Shown here: positions 49,108 to 60,495 of the stretch, one piece after another | Numbering within the stretch: position 1 is the first letter of the stretch | Layout: each line of letters starts with the position of its first letter | DNA from: Adineta steineri | Lineage: Eukaryota; Rotifera; Eurotatoria; Adinetida; Adinetidae | Length of the DNA: 64,000 nt | NCBI GenBank assembly: GCA_905250115.1 | Contig: CAJNOI010000073.1 | Location: 51,211 to 115,210, forward strand | Reading direction: 5' to 3' | Position numbers and translations under genes: made by a program | The notes under the pieces: generated by a model | Told to the model about the DNA's origin: nothing | Databases searched by the model: none | The model's input: only the letters and a program-made list of their open reading frames with translations

Positions 49108-52100
49108 CTAAAATATTGGATATATTTTGATTAGAGAATAATAAAGAAATTGAGTTATTTTGACAAATAAAATATTCAGTTTTGACAATTTACTTGTTTC
49201 TCAAGGTCATTAATAAACTGTTGAAAGTGACCTATTCTTTAACTACTGATTTCGAGTCTTCGAAAACTCCATATTTATAAATATATAAAAAGATGTAAGT
49301 AGTGACATTCAAAGTTTGGAAAATCCATCGAGGATTTATGGTAAACAGATATCTTTTCTAGCAGATCAATCGAGTAAGAGATTCTGACAACTATTTAGTT
49401 TAATAACTCGATAGACATTTTTTCAAAATCTAAAATAAGAATTGCTCACTAATCAAATAAGTGCAAGAAACCTTCTTTTCACGTGTTTCATAGCTTTATA
49501 AGTTTGTTATGCAAAAAATTCATATAAATACTTACTGAAAGGACTAAGGCTGACATTGGCTGGTCCAGAGATAAAAACAGAAAAATTCCCAATTATCTTA
49601 GGTTTGTGTGTTGTCACAACTAATATGTATCGAGTGTTGATCTCAAGATCGATGATTAACTTGAACTCTCCATCATTACAATCACCATCATGTGATAGGA
49701 GTAGATTTTCAGTTGGTTTTAGAGGATTAAAATCATTTTGATAGATATATCCGTATGCATTAATATTACTTTCACTCCAAAGAACATACAAACCCGTTGT
49801 ATTAACATGAATTTGTGAAGTTTCATAATGACATTGTGGTACTTTACAATCTCGATAATATGTTGGACTATCATCAGTTAATTGTGATGAATGTATATAT
49901 TGGAGATTTACTGGGGTACCTGTTCGATAAAAAACCGTCAGCTAATTCATAGAATTTTGATACTATTACAAATTTGTGTCTTCCACATTTTATCCAGAAA
50001 ATATTTATTGACTAATAAAAAAACAGAAATAGTTCAACAACTATTCGTTCATGAAATTATTATCTAACAAAGATGAAAGTGAAATGTTTAAGATTTTCTA
50101 TAAAGATTTAGTTTTGAAAATATAGATTAGTAAATGTACCAAAATCACATTCTTCAAGTAAGTATTCTGAAATCTGTATGCTACAGAAATCTAAAGGTAC
50201 TGAGCTATGGTAAGATAATTTTTAGGTTTTCAATACGTGACTCTTAAATGTTTCCAAATATGTCGTTGACTAATATTTTTTGAACATTTTTCATCTAGTA
50301 TTTATGGAAACCGAATAGCAGCTATCTACTAAAATAGTGGTAGAAAAACATAAGAGTACATATCTTGCTAGCAAATGTTTTAACATCAAATAGTATAAGT
50401 TCAGTGCATTCTCTTGATATCGAATAAAAGATGTAATTGAATTTAGAAGATATACTATATATTTTATACGAATTATTTAATATATAACACAAATATCTAG
50501 ATACTTACTAAGACGCTCGAGAATAACTTTGTTTTTACCAAATACAACAATCGAAAATTGTCCAGTTTCTTTTGATTCATATGTTGTCACAACCAATACA
50601 TATATTGTGTGAACATCAAGATAGATATTAAGTTTAAACTGAATATCAGAGCAACTGTTATACTCTTTATCGAGCAAATTCTCTGATTGATCAAGTGGAT
50701 TAAATTTAATTTTATAAATGGATCCACACGGATCGATGTCACCATTACCACGAAAAGTGTAGTAACCAGTTTCGATCACCTTCACTTGAACAGATTCATA
50801 ATAAAAAATTTCTTTCTGACAATCTCGATAATAATTTTGATTGTTGTTAGTTAATGATGATGAATAGATATTTTGGAAAATCAAGGGAGTATTGACTAAA
50901 TGAGCAATAAAACCAATTGAAGTTTATCATGAATACACAAGGATACAAGTCTTTTTGATTAGGAATTTGTATTCGTTTTAAATATATATTTCTAAGCTAT
51001 TGAACCGATAATTTGCGTTCAAAAGATAAAAATCTGTTTCTCAATCACAAAGCATTTGAAAATGATTTGACTTTATTCTGTGATATTATTTGTCTTTCAA
51101 GATTTTGAAAAGAGGAAACATTATGTAGGTCGAACAGTATCGAAGAGAATATAATCAAAGTCTTTGATTGATATGCACATCAATGTTTGACTTTTACATG
51201 AAACTTAAAAATTTAAAACAAAATCTGACCGAGGAAGAGTAAGAGAGAGAAACTTCTACATGGTTATATATAACTGAGATTTTTTTTCGTAACCAATCAA
51301 ATAGAACATAATATTGTTCATATTGATCAGATAGTTTCTGCATAACATCTGAAAAGTTCTGTTTTACTCATTGAATAATAATTAAAATCTTTGATGATTT
51401 TTCTGATCTGATAATTATCTTCACATCTTGAAGTCGAGTATGTTTAAAAGAACAATATCTATATTTAATTGAAATTTCATATTTTGACTGAATTTACTAG
51501 TTTTAAATTGAAATTCTTAAATTAATCAATTATTCTATTTACACAATTTTATTTTTTTTTATTATAAAAGTTTCATTTACAGTTTTTTCTTTCGCATTCA
51601 ACTTCAGTATTTTCTAACAAAATCGATTATACTTCAACTTACCACAATATCTTTTTAAATATTTGAATTTTTGAATTCGATGATTTGCATAATCAGCAAC
51701 AAACATGTTTCCGGAATGATCAAAACTAAAACTAAATGGACCATACAACTGATTGGATTGTAAACCCATTCCATAACATCCAACTAAACATCGAAAACCA
51801 TTCGAGCCTGAACCAACAATGCGATTATTGTATTGATCCACAATGAATAAATATTTGTCAGCATCTAATATAATTCCAATTGGAAAATTAAGTGTGATTG
51901 TTGGATTTAGTGATGTACTTCCAGCTACTGTGATGCCATATGATTCTCCTGACTGAAACAATTGAACTCGATCATTGTTGCAATCTGCTACATATAAATC
52001 GAAATTTACATCGGCAAAGATTCCACCAGGATCGCTCAGTTGATTTGAGGCTGATCCTTCAATACCTGTTCCAGCAGCAACACGATTTGGAGTCATTACA

Positions 52101-55100
52101 GCATCATTTAATGATCTTTTCAGTACTTGATGATTATCACCCATTGAACAGTAAAGAGTATCATTGATATCGACAAACAGACCATGACACGATGAGTTGA
52201 CATTCATCACCGTGGAAAAGTTATTTGCTCCTGCTATCCATTTCTGCACTCGTCCATTCTCAAGACCATCATCAATATAAATATCACCATTCGATGTCAC
52301 GAACAGAGAAGAGGGTCCTGTAAAATTAGCACGAATGATGCCTGTTGGATTGACACTCTCTTCATGCCATATTAGAATTGTGTTATTTGCTCGATTAGCG
52401 ACATATATTGTGTTGTTTGTGCTCACAAAAATGGCGTGAGAATATTCACCAACAATTGATCGATTAGCAATGGTAATTGCATTGGGATTCCAAGTGGCTG
52501 TTGGACAAAACTTTGGCTGATTGAATGAAAGAGCTAAAAACAAGCAAAATAGAAAGAATATTAGACAAGAACTATAAACAAAATGAAATTTTTAATTTAT
52601 CGTTAGAAGAAAAAGACGTTAAGAAATGTTTGTTAACATTGACTGTAGGAATGATTTTTATTAATCTTTATATGAAATATGAATTGCGGTGTTTTTTAAA
52701 TATTTTTGTTGAAAATATCGATGTTAATCATTTTAGATAAAAACATTTCCTATTACTTTTTGCTGAAAAATCTTGTGAAAGATCTGAATAAATTGTATCA
52801 AAGAAAATAGTTAAATAAAAGAACTTATTTATTTAAGGAAAAATAATAAAGAGAAAAGAAGAAATCTTTATCAGTCAAATTTTTTTCTTTTCAACTTTAA
52901 ACATTTCATTCACTTTTCTCAAGTGAATTTTAACTATCAGGCCGATTTTTTTGAAATAATTCTGTAGATATGTCACTGCAGATTAGGCATGTAGTGAACC
53001 CGAACTACAGTTCGGGTTCGGGTTCGGGGTAGTTTGGACCGAACTCTAACAATTTAAGCTTCGAAATGACTTTTCTGACATATGTGGAAGCATAATAAAG
53101 GAAATTATAAAACATCAACCGAACGCGAACTGTTCGGGTTCGGTGACCACACATGTCAAAACAATCATTTCGATACTTAAATTGTTGGAGGTCGGTGCAT
53201 ACCACCCCGAACCCGAACCCTAAAACCGAACCCGAACGTTCGGGTTCGCTACATGCCTACTGCAGATCTTTTTTTTAAATATTTATTCAAAGTTTCTCAA
53301 ACTCTTTTTTGTTAAAACATTTAAAGTTAATTTAGAGAAGAAACCAAAGGGAAACGATAAATGTCTCTATGTTATCTCAGTTGTCTATATTATAGGTAAC
53401 AACTAGATTTATCTTAGTAAGTTTCATTAAGAAATAAAAAATAATTTCACGACATATCATATCGGTACTGAATGAGAAAGGAAAGAAAAATGAGAGAAAA
53501 AAATACAATTTTTTATGATCCATACAAAGTCTTCTTGTCTCTCTAGAAATGCTCTTTGTGTAAATTGTCGCATGGACATTTTTTATCTCAAGAGATTTCA
53601 AATGTTCATCAAAGATCACAATATTTCGTCTTTGTTCATTATGCATAAAGCAAATCTTTCTTTGTAATCTTAATAATATTTTACAGATTTCAATGTTTTT
53701 CCTATGAAATAAAGAATAAAACAAGAAAATCTCTATTTTCATGTGAACAGAATGAATAATTATCTTAAAACGGAAACAATCATTAACTAAACATCTTCAG
53801 GAAGCAGTAAAAAAAATTTAAATATTGGTAAAACTAACAAATTTTTTATCAATCAAAAAAACTTTTTCTCATTGAAGTGTACAGATATAAGCAAAACTTT
53901 GTTACTTGGCTTATGTAAAATTTTCGTTCTAGGAACAATCTAAAATCGATTTGATTGAAAATCAATTTTTCTTATTGATCATGTTAAATAATAAATTTAA
54001 TTAAGGAAATAAATATTTTTGTTCAAAATCAGCTTATTAGATTTTATTTATTTTATCAAATAAACAACTTTTTTCTTTCATAGAAATAATAACATACCAT
54101 ATCTCTCATTAACAATTACATATATTACATTATAGATTCCCTTCAACTATTCAATATGATTCTCTACAATTAAATATTATAATAACTATTCATGCAAACA
54201 ACAAATCATCAATCAAACATTTCTTTATGAGGAAGTTCATTTAATAATATTTCATATTGAAAGTACTCTTTCTGAAAGGAAAGCAATGACTGGATTCATT
54301 TTGCAAAAAGAACGAAGAAGAAAACTTTGCTGTTAGAATTGTGATATTTTATTTGTCCTATTTTTCTGCAATCAAACATATCGAAATATGCAATATGAAG
54401 TTAAATCATAGAATAATTTATATTAAAACTATATCGATAAAGATATGGAAAGATTTTATTTCGATGAAAAACTGTTTCCTTAATGAAATATTCTTTGAGA
54501 CAAATGAAGTGAAATATGAAAGGCCTTTCTAACACCCCATTAAAGATAGAACTTTTTATTTCTCTGTTCCAGAATCTGAACAAAAAGGTGAAGATAATTT
54601 GTCTTAGAGGATTGACACATGACTCTGTCTAATCTGAACATTTCATTTCCTTAAATATTCTTTTACACATTAGTTTAATTAATCTTTCTCAACCATTTTT
54701 TTTCTTTGGTTTTCTATATTGAAATGTCTTCCTTTACTTCTGTTACTTATCTATTCACATCTCTTCATTTCATTCAACTTTTCTTCGACTTACCAAAAGA
54801 ATCGTTCATCAATAAAAATTTTTGAATTCGATGATTTGATTGATCAATGACAAATATGTTTCCAGAATGATCAAAACTAAAACTAAATGGAGTATTCAAC
54901 TGATTGGATTGTAAACCCATTCCATAACATCCAACTAAACATCGAAAACCATTCAAGCCTGAACCAACAATACGATTGTTTTGATAATCCACAATGAATA
55001 AATATTTCTCAGCATCTAATATAATTGCAGTTGGAAAGCTAAGTGTGATTGTTGGATTTAGTGATGTACTTCCAGCCACTATAATACCATTTGATTCTCC

Positions 55101-57447
55101 TAACTGGAACAACTGAACTCGATCATTTAGACAATCTGCTACATATAAATCGAAATTTACATCAACAAAGATTCCTCCAGGACCGCCGAGTTGATTCGAG
55201 GCTGATCCTTGAATACCTGTTCCAGCAGCAACACAATTTGAAGCTATCGCAGAATCATGTAATGATCTTTTCAGGACTCGATGTTGACTAAATGTTGAAC
55301 AATATAGAGTATCATTGATATCGACGAACAAACTATAACATAATGAGTTGACATTCATCACTGTGACAAAGTTATTTGTTTCAGCACTCCATCTGTGCAC
55401 TTGACCACTATAATCATCATCGTTAATATAAGTACCACCATCGTCAATATAAATATCACCATTTGATGTCACGAACAGAGAAGGGGGTCCTGTAAAATTA
55501 GTATGAATAATCTTTGCTGGATTGATACTCTCTTTATGCCAAATTAAAATTCTCTTTTTTTCTCGATTAGCGACATAGATTGTGTTGTTTGTGCTCACAA
55601 AAATAGTGAGAGGATTTAAGCCGACACTCGATCGATTAGCAAAAGTAATTCCATTCGAATCCCAGGTGGCTGTTGGAGAGAATTTCGGCTGATTGAATGA
55701 AAGAGCTCAAACGAGAAAAACAGAAAAAATATTAGAGAAGAACTGTAAATAAAATGAAATTGACAATTTATGTTTTTTCTTGTAAAAATTCATTAAGATT
55801 AATTTTGAAAAGATTTCTATAATTGTTGTTGTATTTTCTCAGATGATTTGTAAACATCAACTAACAGAGGACTGAATTCATCGAAGAAGATCGACTTTAT
55901 TTATTGATTTGTTTTATTGTAAAAGAAAAATAATTATGTTCGGTCTCCGAAAAGATATGATTATCATTGAGGACAAAAAAAATAATCAGATCATTTTTTT
56001 AATTGTTTAGCGAAAATAAATTTGAAGGAGAAAAAAAGAATTGTTTACAATAAAACAAATTTATTGAAATTGATTGAGATATAAACAATATGTCTTTGAA
56101 ATTTAAACCCAATTCTCATTTTCATATGGAAAACACTGTGAATTTATTGATATTAAATCATTTCAATTGAATATCTAATGTGTGGAAGAGAGGAGAAAAT
56201 TCTCTTACTAATTTTTAATTAAATAGTCATTCGAAGAAATTATTTAAAAAAAATATTTTGAGATGAAAATAAAATGAAAACATTCTTTTTTTCCCTCATT
56301 ATTTCAACTTCAATATTTTGTGAAAAAAATTCCAATAATCATCGATTCCTTTTAAACATGAGAAAACCTTATATGTATTTGACCTTTGATTCAAATCTTG
56401 TCTTATACTTAACAATATTCTTTTTATAATAGTCTAGTGAGAAAAGTGGTAGGGTCAATCGTGAATTTGCACTTGCAAAATAATTCTATATTATCATATG
56501 ATTTGTACTCCTTCTTTCTTTCTAGTAGATGTATTCATTTCTACAGCTCAAAAGTTAATATTTTCTCACAAAGTGTCGATGAAGAGTATTTATCAATTCA
56601 TTGATCAACCAAATTCATTCCTATGAAATAATCTCATATTCTAAAAAAAGGCTCTTTCCTTTTGTGCAGTTGAAAAGTTTTAAATCCTTTTTATTTTCTA
56701 TAAAAGTAAATAATATATTTATATATAAGTAGATGATCAATTGACTTCATACCTCACTTCTATTTTTATGCATAAAACTCTTTGAGTGCATCAAACTTAA
56801 TATAATTATTTTATCATAGTCATAGTATTTTTTATGTAATGGATCTACATCTTATTTGGAACCGAAATAGTCAAATAATTTCACAAAACTTTGTTTTCAT
56901 TTACATTAAGCTGTTCATCTTTTCTTTTCTTGATTTTGACTTCATCTGTAAAACTTAATTAATCCTTTTTTTTAGATGTTCTAATGCAATATGACGAAAT
57001 AGATTTCTTTCCTTTCTCTTGAGTTTCATTCTCGTCTGAACACCTACAAATAAATTCGATATCAAGAGAAGATTCCAATAATATTCAAGTTTTCAATCGT
57101 TTTGAAACTACGAATCAATACAAACTTAGATATCTACAATACTATCAATCGGTATTCCAACTTATACTTCTAATTTAAAATATATTCATTCTTCATACCA
57201 CGAAAAAGTCTCGCATAGCCATTACAAGAGATTAATACCATCACTTTTGAACATATCAAAGAAATTCCTGTCAAATTCTATAATCTATTATTTCACTCCC
57301 TTTTGTTCAACTAAAACTCTAATGAATAATGCCATTTTTGTGCAATAGCTAATCTTCGGTATGTGATAAATAAAATTATTTACCTGATGTTTCATAGTTG
57401 AGAAGGAACAGAAGAATAATGATAAATATGTAGATATTCCACATCAT
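48035..57447 (-). CDS. Predicted receptor: signal peptide, two NHL propellers, two beta-sandwich domains, 7TM
   Basis: Six minus-strand exons joined entirely by phase-1 introns: 57384-57447 (signal peptide MMWNIYIFIIILLFLLNYETS), 54794-55705 (NHL propeller 1), 51643-52533 (NHL propeller 2), 50509-50895 and 49536-49919 (two related sandwich domains), and 48035-49107 (7TM). The sum is 3,711 bases, 1,236 residues, with no frame break. Each NHL exon has about six blades with motifs such as LYVADCNNDRVQLFQ and NMFVADYANHRIQKF. The sandwich domains share YYRDC, TGYY/TGLY, LVVTT and G-F-S-V/I and look like PPC-type extracellular modules. The last exon begins with a Cys-containing stalk (CVIGDQCNFYIKGIGLTLDD), then seven helices; the DRY position is VERA. 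I infer a plasma-membrane receptor with a very large ectodomain. The joins NHL1-NHL2 and signal-NHL1 cross 2.3 and 1.7 kb and need transcript proof. Confidence 0.65.
49536..50895 (-). CDS. Two tandem beta-sandwich (PPC-like) domain exons of the NHL receptor
   Basis: Exons 50509-50895 (129 codons) and 49536-49919 (128 codons), both phase 1 at each side. They align along their whole length: a YYRDC start, then YE-S-Q-V, TGYYTF/TGLYVL, GSIYK/GYIYQ, FNPL...ENLL, C-D, FKL...D, YVLVVTT/YILVVTT, G-FS-G. Internal cysteines differ. This is a duplicated extracellular module; a ligand is not predictable. Confidence 0.75.
52534..54793 (-). other. Intron between the two NHL exons
   Basis: About 2.3 kb, AT-rich. 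It carries the foldback element at 52984-53259. The ~45 bases just upstream of the propeller-2 acceptor resemble those upstream of the propeller-1 acceptor (TATTAGA and AAGAACT strings followed by AAAATGAAAT on the plus strand), so the duplication included some intron. No signal-peptide exon was recognised here. Confidence 0.5.
52984..53259. mobile_element. hAT-like miniature foldback transposon, 276 bp
   Basis: Ends TAGGCATGTAGTGAACCCGA and GGTTCGCTACATGCCTA are inverted repeats, flanked by a perfect 8-base duplication CTGCAGAT (52976-52983, 53260-53267). The interior is a long imperfect palindrome with CGGGTTCGGGTT-type runs near both ends and pairing arms around TTAAGCTTCGAAATGA. It sits in the intron between the two NHL exons. 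The TAGGCATG termini match those of the element at 13854-14364, so both belong to one superfamily despite unrelated interiors. Confidence 0.85.
54774..57447 (-). CDS. 5' part of the NHL receptor (signal peptide + NHL propeller 1), alternatively a separate gene
   Basis: Signal-peptide exon 57384-57447 ends ACATCAG|GTAAAT, leaving one base. The NHL exon begins at 55705 with two bases (CT), restoring the frame as ...YETS-A-LSFNQPKFSPTATW. The exon can end at 54794 with a GTAAGT donor, at the same place and phase as propeller 2. If read through, it stops at 54774, giving a stand-alone secreted NHL protein of about 331 residues. I prefer splicing because propeller 2 has no signal-peptide exon of its own that I could find between 52534 and 54793. 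Both readings may exist as isoforms. Confidence 0.6.
55706..57383 (-). other. Intron between signal-peptide exon and NHL exon 1
   Basis: About 1.7 kb, AT-rich. No repeat or exon recognised inside. Confidence 0.45.
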
Positions 57448-58260
57448 TCAACAAGAGTTTTTTTTCGATAAATTAGTTAACTAATAAAATAATCTCCTTC
57501 TTTTTGCCTTCGGTGAAAACAAAATGACACTCGCTGTAGATTTTCTCTCTAGTTATATATCTCTCTTTTTCTCTCATTCATTTCTCCCAATATAACATAC
57601 AAAGAGAAAGAATAGTATTCTAGAGATGGTATCATCGTAGATAAGATAAAGCAATGATTTCAGATTGGATTAGTGAACAAAATTGTTCATTTAATTGGAT
57701 GTTTTTTATTGTTTTCGAAAGCATACAATGAAATTTAAATTGGAAATGATCGTTTTCTTTTTTTAATTTTATAGAAAAATCTTTAATTTTAGAGAAGAAG
57801 AACGTGATGAAGAGAGATAAGAATTGATCAATATATCGATGTCAATCATTAGGCGTATTTTTAATGAAAATATGATATTAAAAATCATCGTCAATAAATG
57901 TTTGACGTCAATGAATAAATCATGATTAGTTTGATATATTATTATTTGAACCTGTCAAATAATTTGCTTTGTCTGGACACATATTTTAATAACATTTTTG
58001 TTTCTCTATGAAATAAGTATTCTGATCTGTTTTCGAATGAAAACTCATGAGATATATGAAAAGTGGAATTGTTCATCGCGTTACGATGTATTTTTCTGAA
58101 GAGGCATGGAAAATATACATAAACTCAATATATGCAAGAACAGCACTCTGAAAACAGACGGATCTTACGAATTAGTAGCAATAGTTTTATTGAAACATAA
58201 TCAAAGTCGTAAAAGTCGGACGAATTATCTGATATTCCTTGCTATCTAGCAGCGGCGAGT

Positions 58261-58303
58261 TGTGGGTGTGAGTGTTTTTTTCTTCTCCTACCCACACCCT
58301 CAA
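58261..58303. repeat. Telomere-like hairpin (clear, compact copy)
   Basis: TGTGGGTGTGAGTG on the left and CCCACACCCTCAA on the right, separated by a T-rich spacer with CTTCTC. About 43 bases. Confidence 0.65.
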
Positions 58304-58791
58304 GAAACATTTATTACATTAAATGATGATCTTCATTGAAACAATCAAAAGAATGAGATCTGTCACAATTAGAACATAAAGCTTTTATGTTCTCTGCTGC
58401 CGCATTACTTGTTTCTCTTGATACAAGACGAACAAAGCAGATCGAAATTCAATATGAATATATACTCATTCTTGGAGTATTTAAATCATATAAACAAGAA
58501 ATATGACAATTTTTGATTTTATACATATATATTTGATTCTCTTCGTTTATTTTAACACAGCAACGGAAAACCTGTCAGTTTTTATATCATGTGAACATCA
58601 GGTATATGACAAGAATACAACTGTCATCGATATGCTCAAGATAAGAAACAAAGCTTTTATAGTTCTGTTTCAATCAACATTTATTTTTAATATAAAACAT
58701 CAATAGACAATCTGTTCACAACATTTCTTAATGAACAAACTTCATTTGAGCAGTTGTGTTGCGCTGCTTCCTGAGCTTTCAATCTTGTCTT

Positions 58792-58848
58792 TAGGGTGAG
58801 TGTGCGGATTTCAGCTGAAGATCAGTGACATCAACATCCACATTCAAC
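58792..58848. repeat. Telomere-like hairpin, degenerate copy
   Basis: AGGGTGAGTGTGCGGAT on the left, ATCCACATTCAAC on the right, about 57 bases in all. Confidence 0.45.
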
Positions 58849-58920
58849 ATTTCCAGATTAAATGACGGGATTCCATTTTTATACACGTATCGTGCTAAAG
58901 ACTACAACTTTAATAAAAAG

Positions 58921-59000
58921 AGTGTGGGTGTGATTATGGGTATTATATTCATCGCACATCCACACTCACATCACACCCACACCCACACCCCTACCTTCAA
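58921..59000. repeat. Telomere-like hairpin with the longest C-rich run
   Basis: Left arm AGTGTGGGTGTGATTATGGG. The right arm includes CACACCCACACCCACACCCC (58973-58992), three near-perfect units of the TGTGGG motif on the complementary strand, then CTTCAA. It is the copy that most clearly shows telomere-repeat content. Confidence 0.7.
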
Positions 59001-59139
59001 GATATCAATAGATTGTGGATGTCAATGCATGAGTTTTCATTTGGTTTTTAAAATATTTGTTAATTAAAAATTCTATATTGAAAGTCAAGATATTGTGATG
59101 TTATTCGGTATAATTTTCTTTTATATTCTATATTTCTAG

Positions 59140-59260
59140 TTGTGATATATTAGAACGTCTTATTGAATTTGAATCATATGAAAATCAATTTTTATCAAAT
59201 ACTTTACATCAATTCTTTCCTAAACTTGATGCATCAGAAGATCGTAATAAACATTTAACA
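59140..59260 (+). pseudogene. Orphan exon-like coding fragment cut by a hairpin
   Basis: After a good acceptor (ATTTCTAG), one frame reads CDILERLIEFESYENQFLSN followed by TLHQFFPKLDASEDRNKHLT, with protein-like composition and no stop. It runs directly into the telomere-like hairpin at 59261-59322. I do not recognise the family. No neighbouring exon was found on either side. It looks like a leftover of a disrupted gene. Confidence 0.35.
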
Positions 59261-59322
59261 AGGGGTGCAGGTGTGAATCTATGTTTTTTTTATCTACATC
59301 TAGATTCACTCACACCCTCGAG
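59261..59322. repeat. Telomere-like hairpin
   Basis: Left arm AGGGGTGCAGGTGTGAATCT, right arm AGATTCACTCACACCCTCGA. The arms pair well, with a T-rich loop. Abuts the coding-like fragment at 59140-59260. Confidence 0.65.
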
Positions 59323-59868
59323 GTTTTGAAGTATTTATAATGATATTAATATTCATATTTAATTATAAAAGAGAAAAAACAAACAATTAAGTCGAATGAA
59401 AATTTTCAAAAGACTTGAAAATTGATTTTAGATTAATTATTTATTTAAGCACACATATGAACATTTTTTTAGACAAAATCCAAAAAAAAGCTTCAATCAT
59501 CATTTTCAACGATATTATATTGTAAAATTAAAGTAGAAAGAATTGAGTAAATAAATGACACCTGTCGGATTTTAGAAGGAAAAGTCTTTTGTTTAATTAA
59601 ATGAAAATGAAAAGATTATTTATATTTTTTTTAATCTCGAAGAAGAAAAAGTTAATATTTTCTTCCAGAAGATCTATTTTTAATTCAAACCCAATGAATA
59701 TCAAATTATTTTTATGATAAACATTTTGTAATTACCAAAAAAAACGCTTTCCTTCATTCTTTTTTCGCCACATATTTTTTTTTGACTATGACTCATTTGT
59801 TTTTATCACGGTGCATGCGAATAAGAAAATATAACAAACATTTATTTATTTCCGAAATTTTTTAACAA
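59323..59868. other. Intergenic, upstream of the short B-box gene
   Basis: AT-rich, nothing recognised. Confidence 0.45.
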
Positions 59869-60495
59869 ATGGCAACAGCAAACACCAGAGCAAAATGTTC
59901 TATTTGTAACAAAGCAAATGCAACTTGTCTTTGTTCAGGATGTTCAAAAGATTTTTGTTTTCAACATTTAACAGAACATCGACAAATTCTTGATAAACAA
60001 TTAAATGAAATTATCAATGATCATGATCAATTTCAACAAACGATTATTGAACAAAAACAGAATCCATCGAATTCTTCTTTAATTCAACAAATTAATCAAT
60101 GGGAAACAGATTCAATTGATCAAATTCAACAAACAGCAGAAGAATGTCGAAAAACACTGACGAATTTGACACAAAAGTCGATTAGTGATATTGAAAAAAC
60201 GTTTATTGAATTATCTCAGAAATTAAAAGAAACCCATGAAGAAAATGAATTTAACGAAATTGATTTAAATCATTTTCAATTAAAATTAACACAAATTACA
60301 GAAGAATTCAATGAACCATCAAATATTTCGATTCGACAAGATTCAGAAGAATTTATTAAGAAAATTTCAGTTCTTTCAACATCATCCAGTATGTTTCTTC
60401 CATTATTTCGTTTTGAGAAAAAAAGAAAATTAAGTTTAAACGAAGTATTTTGTCAAACTTTTTATATTAAAAATTCAGTTTATGAACAAGAATAA
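59869..60495 (+). CDS. Short B-box-type zinc-finger / coiled-coil protein
   Basis: 208 residues in one exon. The N-terminal zinc site has the same spacing as the protein at 6472-7584: C10-x2-C13, C22-x2-C25, C30-x2-H33-x3-H37, followed by EHRQILDKQLNEIINDHDQF, closely similar to that paralogue. A long Gln/Glu/Lys coiled coil covers about residues 40-170. The C-terminal beta-sandwich of the paralogue is absent; the last 40 residues (FRFEKKRKLSLNEVFCQTFY...) are unrelated. A GTATGT donor-like site after SSTSSS (near 60390) means the true 3' end could be spliced elsewhere. Probably a protein-protein interaction scaffold; function unknown. Confidence 0.7.
   Translation: MATANTRAKCSICNKANATCLCSGCSKDFCFQHLTEHRQILDKQLNEIINDHDQFQQTIIEQKQNPSNSSLIQQINQWETDSIDQIQQTAEECRKTLTNLTQKSISDIEKTFIELSQKLKETHEENEFNEIDLNHFQLKLTQITEEFNEPSNISIRQDSEEFIKKISVLSTSSSMFLPLFRFEKKRKLSLNEVFCQTFYIKNSVYEQE

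Larger units (their letters stand above)
57448..59139. other. Upstream region of the NHL receptor, with hairpin cluster
   Basis: Probably includes the receptor promoter. Holds telomere-like hairpins at 58261-58303, 58792-58848 and 58921-59000. A 67-codon frame at 58503-58706 starts with a signal-peptide-like stretch (MTIFDFIHIYLILFVYFNTA) but matches nothing I know and is left uncalled. Confidence 0.45.

Noticed and set aside
52525-52740. 71-codon plus-strand frame over the NHL2 acceptor
   Set aside because: Antisense to exon and intron of the receptor gene; no domain.
53377-53742. 121-codon minus-strand frame as a receptor exon
   Set aside because: Lies in the NHL1-NHL2 intron, has no domain, and no suitable splice sites in phase 1.
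54774-55705. Stand-alone secreted NHL gene
   Set aside because: Possible, but the GTAAGT donor at the same position and phase as in the second NHL exon, and the lack of a signal exon for that second copy, favour one gene. Kept as the alternative.
58503-58706. 67-codon frame with signal-peptide-like start
   Set aside because: Hydrophobic start is plausible, but the rest matches nothing, no downstream exon fits in phase, and it lies among repeats.
58921-59000. True chromosome end (telomere)
   Set aside because: Only about three units, both orientations are present, and genes continue on both sides, so it is interstitial.
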